This document shows positions 5,594 through 9,778 of a stretch of DNA of 9,778 bases, in pieces. Source of the DNA: JBAYZQ01 sp041672385. Lineage in GTDB: Bacteria > Spirochaetota > Spirochaetia > Sphaerochaetales > Sphaerochaetaceae. A program made the translations under genes and the position numbers. The notes below the pieces were generated by a model, which had not been told where the DNA came from, did no database searches, and saw nothing but the letters and a program-made list of their open reading frames with translations. Location of the stretch: contig JBAYZQ010000084.1 of NCBI GenBank assembly GCA_041672385.1, forward strand, positions 1 through 9,778, in the 5' to 3' direction. Position 1 is the stretch's first letter. Each line of letters opens with the position of its first letter.

Positions 5594-7672
5594 TTACTTC
5601 ATGTTTTGATAAGCATTTTGGTATGTGCTTACATAAATATCTAATCCGCGTGTTTTAAAATAATTTATATAATCACTATAACTTGTTGCTACCTCTGTTC
5701 CGGACGGAGCATTGCCCATTGTTGCATAACGAATAACATTGAACATATATTCTGTTAAATCATCACCACTGGTTAAACTAGTAGATTCATCAATAGTCTC
5801 GCTTTGCCTTGGTGTTAAGGAGTATGCAGGTGGAATTAATTTGTAATAATTTGGGTTATCACCTTTAAGACCAGTACCAGCATATGTTGGGAAATTTGTA
5901 GTTGATGCCTTTAATAAGGCCCAACCGTCAAATCCTCTTTCACTTGTATATTGATATTCAAAACCAATTTGTTTAGGGTATCCAACTGGCATTAGAGCAC
6001 CTTCCCAGTCACGTAGGAATGTTGAGAGGTCACCAGATGCATATTTATTCGCCGCTTCTAATGTCCAACCACCAAACAATGGCCATTCTTTACCAGCAGG
6101 ACCGATATATTTTTCAGATTGATCGATATCAGATAAAAGACCATAATTCTGAAGAACTTGACCTTCTTCAGAGAAGAAGTAATCCATTACTGTTGAAGCT
6201 CTTCTTATTTCCTTATCAGTGGAACCTGATTTAGAAATAACCCAACCATCATTCTTAATAACACGGCTATTACTAATGTAGTATTGCCATACGCCATTTA
6301 CTTTTGCTACTGGAGGAAGTATTACCACTGTGTCACTGTTTAAGGAATCTGCAGTAGAAGATGCAATCCAGTCATAGGTCATGAAACCAAAACTTGCGGT
6401 TGATGAATCATCTGTTCCCCAAAGAACTGACCTAAAGTTAGATTTATTTGATAAATCAAAACAATCGCTATATAGTAGTCCTTCAGCATTAAGATCACCC
6501 AGGACGGTTAAGAAGTTATACATATCTTCATTTGCATATGTGTATTGGATTTGGCCGTCTTTATCAATAATCCATCTTGATTCATATGAGTCAGAACCGT
6601 GAGCCATAACACCATCAAAATATGTTGCATAACGTAATAAATCTTCTCTATAAGATGATTTACGAGTATATAATGGCCATACTGTATCAGCCTTTCCATT
6701 TGTTAAATATTTTGGGTTAGCTTTAATACATCTAAATAGAGCAATCATCTCATCGACATCGTATGCGGCTTTTTCGCCAAGGAACAACTGAGAAGGGTTA
6801 GTATAATCATAGTTATCATTAATATATTTAATGAAAGCTTTTGTTAATGTTTTACCGTTCTTAACAGTTAATTTATTTTGGATTTCAATAATTGATTGAT
6901 TTGTTTTCTTTGTAACTGAGACTCCTTCTTTTGGAGTAACTGTATTTTGCCTTGCATTCGACCCAACGTAGAATCCTTCGTAATAAGTTTTAAAGTTATT
7001 AGTATCAAAGGAAGCGTTAGCATCTTCTAATAGATCTTTAACCCAAGTCTCTCTAATAACCATTGTTCTAGCAAACTCGCCAACTTCAGCAATATAAGGT
7101 ACTTGATAAATATTACCATCATAGGCTGTAATTGATTTTTTAACATCAGGATTAGCTGTTAAATAATTATTAAAGTTAGGCATTAAACCTTGTTCCATTA
7201 ATTCATTAAGAGCTACAAATTTACCCTGAGCACCATAACCCATTAAATCAGTTGCAATACTGTTACCACCAAAGATATTAGCACCACTGAAGTTAGAAGT
7301 AGATTCAGTTTTGATCATATCAGTTGCTTTTGCATCCTGAATTGCAACATCTGAGAAGGTACTGTTTGTTTTTTCAGAAATATAACTCCAAACAGGTTTT
7401 AACATACCTGCCGTAACCACATCACCATTTGATAAAGTTAATGGAGAACTTTGGTTATAAGTCATTGTTCTTGAATTGTTTCCAAATGCTAGATTGAATT
7501 TTAGCGGAACATTCTCACTTAAATCATCCATAACTACATTAGCAACTTTTGGGGTTGCTTCTGGAGTTGTGGCCCCCTCCTGCGGAATTTCTTTAGTTCC
7601 AGCTGCAAATGCAGAAGACAAAGAAATTACTAATAGTAATAATGTTATTAAAACTATTCTACTTGTTTTCAT
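5594..7672 (-). CDS. Carbohydrate ABC importer extracellular solute-binding protein (LplA-like, unusually long)
   Basis: A 692-residue secreted protein that should bind the glycan and deliver it to the two permeases encoded just upstream. It has a classical signal peptide: MKTSR, a hydrophobic core (about 6-18) and AFA-AG at 21-25, with likely signal peptidase I cleavage after residue 23 or 24. There is no cysteine near this site, so it is not a typical lipoprotein and is probably free in a periplasm. A short Pro/Thr/Ala-rich linker follows (about 28-43). The mature part contains binding protein-like stretches such as FVALNELMEQGLMPNFNNYLTANPDVKKSI and YDGNIYQVPYIAE (roughly 170-215) and GFMTYDWIA (in the middle third), as in type 1 family proteins that pair with LplB/YtcP. 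LplA-like members are usually near 500-560 residues, so this one is long, possibly for a large oligosaccharide. The ATG at 7672 has GGGAGG 8 bp upstream. Family placement is secure from context; the ligand is unknown. Confidence 0.9.
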   Translation of the reverse strand: MKTSRIVLITLLLLVISLSSAFAAGTKEIPQEGATTPEATPKVANVVMDDLSENVPLKFNLAFGNNSRTMTYNQSSPLTLSNGDVVTAGMLKPVWSYISEKTNSTFSDVAIQDAKATDMIKTESTSNFSGANIFGGNSIATDLMGYGAQGKFVALNELMEQGLMPNFNNYLTANPDVKKSITAYDGNIYQVPYIAEVGEFARTMVIRETWVKDLLEDANASFDTNNFKTYYEGFYVGSNARQNTVTPKEGVSVTKKTNQSIIEIQNKLTVKNGKTLTKAFIKYINDNYDYTNPSQLFLGEKAAYDVDEMIALFRCIKANPKYLTNGKADTVWPLYTRKSSYREDLLRYATYFDGVMAHGSDSYESRWIIDKDGQIQYTYANEDMYNFLTVLGDLNAEGLLYSDCFDLSNKSNFRSVLWGTDDSSTASFGFMTYDWIASSTADSLNSDTVVILPPVAKVNGVWQYYISNSRVIKNDGWVISKSGSTDKEIRRASTVMDYFFSEEGQVLQNYGLLSDIDQSEKYIGPAGKEWPLFGGWTLEAANKYASGDLSTFLRDWEGALMPVGYPKQIGFEYQYTSERGFDGWALLKASTTNFPTYAGTGLKGDNPNYYKLIPPAYSLTPRQSETIDESTSLTSGDDLTEYMFNVIRYATMGNAPSGTEVATSYSDYINYFKTRGLDIYVSTYQNAYQNMK

Positions 7673-7710
7673 AATATATACCTCCCTTTGGTAATAATAT
7701 TCTTTTATAA

Positions 7711-8580
7711 TTAACCCTTAACCCCACCAACATTAACACCCTTAGAAAAATATTTTTGAATATAAGGGTAAATAATTAATACTGGTATAATTGAACAAAT
7801 AATGATTGCATAAGCTAAACTATCGGCAGAGTAGGTTAATACAACCGGTGACTCTTCATATAATTTTTTATAGTTTTCAATAAGTTGCCTTAAATAAACC
7901 TGTAATGGTTGGTCAAAAGATGATGATAAGAGCATCCTTGACCAGTAATATCCATTCCACCTGCTAATTGCATAAAAAAGTGTAACTGTTGCGATACTTG
8001 CCTTAGACATTGGAATAAATATTCTAAAAAATAATTGGAATTCATTTGTTCCATCAACAATTGCAGCTTCTTCAATTTCATGAGGGATACTTGAGAAGTA
8101 GTTACGAAGTAAGATAATGTTAAAGGCTTGTACTCCAAAAGCTATGATAATTCCCCATCTATTTGTGATTCCTAATTGTTTGTAGTTTAAGTACTGGGGA
8201 ATCATTCCGGCTGAGAACCACATGGTAAATACCATTAAAAAGTTCCAGCCACGAGAGAATAATAATTTTTTGCTTTGAAGTGCATAGGCTCCGGTTAGTG
8301 AGATTGCCATGCTCCAAGCTGTTCCAATGATTGTATAAAAAAGAGTGTTTGAATAAGAAATCCAGAAGCCTTTATCATATAAAACCATTTTATAAGCGGT
8401 TAAAGTAAAACTTTTTGGAAACAATAAAACTTGGCCACTTTCATAGGCTAATTTACCACTAACAGATACACTAAATGCATAAATTAAGGGGTATAAAGCC
8501 AGAAGAGAAAAGAGGATAGCTATAATATAAGAGAACATTTTAAAAGCAATTTCACTTTTACTAAGTCTATCATTTATCAT
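7711..8580 (-). CDS. Carbohydrate ABC importer permease (YtcP/MalG type)
   Basis: A 289-residue inner-membrane permease with about six membrane segments, normal length for the family. The cytoplasmic EAA loop that docks on the ATPase is clear at residues 168-190 (EIEEAAIVDG...FFRIFIP). The N-terminal pattern FSLLALYPLIYAFSVSVSG (24-42) and the C-terminus YPYIQKYFSKGVNVGGVKG (271-289) are hallmarks of the YtcP branch, partners of LplB in importers of complex or uronate-containing saccharides. The start ATG 8580 has AGGAGA about 6 bp upstream; this ribosome binding site overlaps the stop of the lplB-like gene, so the two permeases are translationally linked. The binding protein gene follows after 38 bp. 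Confidence 0.96.
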   Translation of the reverse strand: MINDRLSKSEIAFKMFSYIIAILFSLLALYPLIYAFSVSVSGKLAYESGQVLLFPKSFTLTAYKMVLYDKGFWISYSNTLFYTIIGTAWSMAISLTGAYALQSKKLLFSRGWNFLMVFTMWFSAGMIPQYLNYKQLGITNRWGIIIAFGVQAFNIILLRNYFSSIPHEIEEAAIVDGTNEFQLFFRIFIPMSKASIATVTLFYAISRWNGYYWSRMLLSSSFDQPLQVYLRQLIENYKKLYEESPVVLTYSADSLAYAIIICSIIPVLIIYPYIQKYFSKGVNVGGVKG

Positions 8581-8589
8581 TTCTTTCTC

Positions 8590-9555
8590 CTACCAAAGTG
8601 ATGTCTTTGAAATGTTTCTACTAATAGCGTTTGCGCCTATAACAAGGGCAAAGGCAATTAGTGAGTTAAAGAGTGATGCTGCTGCACCTATTCCATAATT
8701 TCCCGATAAAATACCAATTCTTTGTTCAAATGTTGAAAGTACATCTGCTGTAACATAAATATTAGGATTGTAGAGTAATAAAACCCTTTCATATCCAACT
8801 GTTAACATCCTACCAATTCTCATTATTATCATAATAATTAAAGTTGGTGCCATTCCAGGCATTGTTACATAACGAATTTCTTGAAATTTGTTCCCACCAT
8901 CCATTTTAATTGCCTCATATAATGTGGGGGAAATACCCATAATTGCTGCGTAGTAAACAATTGAAGAATAACCTGCTTCTTTCCATATTCCTGTTATGAT
9001 ATATAAAGGTCTGAAGAAGCTTGATTGTTGTATGATTGAAGAATTTTCTCCAATAATACCAGCTTTAATAAATAGTTGTGCAATGATTCCTGTTGACTGT
9101 ACCCCATTGTAGACAAGCATTAATACAATACTTGTTATTGTAACTTCAGATAAAAAGTGTGGTAGATAAGTTATAGTTTGTGTTACTTTTCTTGTAAATT
9201 CATGGGTGATTTCACTAAAAAAGAGGGCCAATAGAATTGGAACAGGGAAACCAAAGATTAAACCATAGCTGCTTACAATAAAGGTGTTTCTAAAGGCTTG
9301 CCAGAATTCGACTTTATGTACACCGGTCATTAAATTAAGGAAGTTGTCAATTCCTTTAAAGTCGCTTCTAATTAAACCTAGGGTTGGATCAAAACGCTTG
9401 AAGGCCATTAATAATCCTCCCATTGGTTTGTACATCCAAACCAAATACCAAATTACCATTGGCATTAGAAGAACATATAACCTCCAATCTTTTTTGACTG
9501 AAGCTATAATTTTCTTAGTGAAATGTGGTCTAATTTTAATTTCATTTTGATCCAT
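8590..9555 (-). CDS. Carbohydrate ABC importer permease (LplB/MalF type)
   Basis: A 321-residue inner-membrane permease with about six membrane segments; the first is near 26-42 in the typical LplB context YVLLMPMVIWYLVWMYKPMGG. The EAA loop is at 214-234 (EAIKMDGG...IRYVTMPGM). The stretches NTFIVSSYGLIFGFPVPILLAL (90-111) and TYLPHFLSEVT (129-139) are typical of LplB-like proteins that pair with YtcP. Start choice: the frame stays open to a TTG at 9573, but ATG 9555 is preferred because GGGGAG lies 5 bp before it. This is the first gene of the operon, about 155 bases downstream of the predicted transcription start, and its stop overlaps the ribosome binding site of the next permease gene. 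In Sphingomonas the corresponding alginate importer subunits are AlgM1/AlgM2, which shows that this branch can carry large acidic oligosaccharides; the substrate here is inferred only. Confidence 0.95.
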   Translation of the reverse strand: MDQNEIKIRPHFTKKIIASVKKDWRLYVLLMPMVIWYLVWMYKPMGGLLMAFKRFDPTLGLIRSDFKGIDNFLNLMTGVHKVEFWQAFRNTFIVSSYGLIFGFPVPILLALFFSEITHEFTRKVTQTITYLPHFLSEVTITSIVLMLVYNGVQSTGIIAQLFIKAGIIGENSSIIQQSSFFRPLYIITGIWKEAGYSSIVYYAAIMGISPTLYEAIKMDGGNKFQEIRYVTMPGMAPTLIIMIIMRIGRMLTVGYERVLLLYNPNIYVTADVLSTFEQRIGILSGNYGIGAAASLFNSLIAFALVIGANAISRNISKTSLW

Positions 9556-9560
9556 ATTTA

Positions 9561-9566
9561 CTCCCC
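9561..9566 (-). promoter_or_regulatory. Ribosome binding site of the first permease gene
   Basis: On the minus strand GGGGAG stands 5 bases before ATG 9555. It decides the start in favour of this ATG over the upstream in-frame TTG at 9573, which would place the Shine-Dalgarno sequence inside the coding region. Confidence 0.85.
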
Positions 9567-9610
9567 AAAACAAGCAAAAATAACAAATTCAAAATCTAAA
9601 AGTTCACAAC

Positions 9611-9627
9611 TATAAACAAGGTTTACA
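9611..9627. promoter_or_regulatory. Operator-like inverted repeat, copy 2 (leader region)
   Basis: On the plus strand TATAAAC-AAG-GTTTACA is a 7-3-7 inverted repeat with one mismatched pair. It repeats the design and 13 of 14 arm bases of the perfect copy at 9694-9710, with a different 3-base centre. The copies are 83 bp apart centre to centre, close to eight helical turns. Conserved arms with a diverged centre are what a dimeric regulator site looks like. The regulator is not in the window and its family cannot be named. Confidence 0.6.
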
Positions 9628-9645
9628 CAACATGCTAAAATAAAA

Positions 9646-9665
9646 TACTTTCTATAAAGAAAGTA
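9646..9665. repeat. 20-bp palindrome in the leader
   Basis: TACTTTCT-ATAA-AGAAAGTA has two perfect 8-bp arms around a 4-base centre. It lies inside the predicted 5' leader between the two operator-like copies. In the transcript it could fold into a hairpin with an AU-rich stem; as DNA it could be a site for a second dimeric regulator. No U tract follows, so it is not a terminator. Confidence 0.6.
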
Positions 9666-9693
9666 AGAAGTAACACATTCCGATATTTATATA

Positions 9694-9710
9694 TATAAAC
9701 CACGTTTATA
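9694..9710. promoter_or_regulatory. Operator-like inverted repeat, copy 1 (at the start site)
   Basis: TATAAAC-CAC-GTTTATA is a perfect 7-3-7 inverted repeat. It begins 5 bp downstream of the -10 box and covers the predicted transcription start near 9709, the position expected for a repressor that blocks open-complex formation. A near copy lies at 9611-9627. Binding by a sugar-responsive repressor is inferred; the 3-base centre differs from the even-centred CG palindromes usual for LacI-family regulators. Confidence 0.65.
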
Positions 9711-9715
9711 AATCT

Positions 9716-9744
9716 ACAATAACATGGGGCTTTTGCCATGTCAA
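9716..9744 (-). promoter_or_regulatory. Sigma-70/SigA-type promoter of the operon
   Basis: On the minus strand a perfect -35 box TTGACA (9744-9739) is followed by a 17-bp spacer and the -10 box TATTGT (9721-9716). The three bases before the -10 are TGT, giving an extended -10 (TGnTATTGT). An A/T-rich stretch upstream of the -35 could act as an UP element. The predicted start is near 9709, giving a leader of about 155 bases. It is the only convincing promoter for the whole cluster. The interval 9556-9778 holds no gene. Confidence 0.82.
9723..9740. repeat. Short inverted repeat across the promoter spacer
   Basis: CATGG (9723-9727) and CCATG (9736-9740) form 5-bp perfect arms around an 8-base centre, covering the spacer and the first bases of the -35 box. 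It could be a further regulator site, but the arms are short enough to arise by chance. Confidence 0.35.
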
Positions 9745-9778
9745 GAAATTTTTATATCTTTTTGGTTTTATTGCTTAT

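Noticed and set aside
7476..7694. Plus-strand open frame of 72 codons
   Set aside because: Antisense to the signal peptide region of the binding protein; its apparent hydrophobic end is the complement of the signal sequence region.
9284..9550. Plus-strand open frame of 88 codons
   Set aside because: Antisense to the N-terminal part of the LplB-like permease and without a ribosome binding site.
9556..9573. TTG start for the LplB-like permease
   Set aside because: The ATG at 9555 has GGGGAG at ideal distance; starting at TTG would bury that site in the coding region.
9574..9710. Riboswitch in the leader
   Set aside because: The leader is long enough (about 155 bases) but AT-rich, with only one short hairpin and no conserved aptamer core that I recognise and no terminator or sequestered ribosome binding site.
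1..9778. CRISPR arrays, tRNA/rRNA genes, insertion sequences or attachment sites
   Set aside because: No regularly spaced repeats, no structured RNA gene, no transposase or integrase frame and no terminal repeats were seen.

Overview
The window is AT-rich and holds a single, tightly packed operon-like gene cluster, entirely on the minus strand and read from right to left. Only one promoter region is visible, at 9556-9778. TGA is used as a stop (the two ATGA junctions at 534-537 and 2492-2495) and tryptophan is TGG, so the standard bacterial code applies and a Mycoplasma/Spiroplasma-type code is excluded. The solute-binding protein has a cleavable signal peptide ending ...AFAAGTKE with no lipobox cysteine. 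Together with the AT-rich base use this points, as an inference, to a diderm such as a spirochaete (Treponema/Sphaerochaeta-like) rather than a monoderm Firmicute, in which such proteins are nearly always lipoproteins.

Layout in transcription order: (1) a promoter (TTGACA, 17 bp, extended TATTGT) with two near-identical 17-bp inverted repeats and a separate 20-bp palindrome in the start-site and leader region; (2) two permeases of the LplB/YtcP carbohydrate ABC importer type (9555-8590 and 8580-7711); (3) a large secreted solute-binding protein of 692 aa (7672-5594); (4) a strong intercistronic stem-loop (5586-5552); (5) two small four-helix membrane proteins (5526-4990 and 4990-4547); (6) an MsmX/UgpC-type ABC ATPase (4554-3484); (7) two more small four-helix membrane proteins (3482-3024 and 3013-2492); (8) a complete heparinase II/III-like protein of 653 aa (2495-534); (9) the first 179 codons of a second heparinase II/III-like protein, cut by the window edge (537-1). 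Genes overlap by 1-8 bp or are separated by less than about 70 bp.

Working model: a binding protein captures an acidic oligo- or polysaccharide outside the inner membrane, two permeases and a dedicated ATPase import it, and two lyases lacking signal peptides cleave it in the cytoplasm by beta-elimination. The substrate cannot be read from the sequence; uronate-containing glycans (glycosaminoglycan, alginate or similar) are the best guess because heparinase II/III-fold lyases act on them. The unexplained part is the set of four unrecognised small membrane proteins placed on both sides of the ATPase gene. They could be accessory subunits of the importer or a separate membrane device co-expressed with it.
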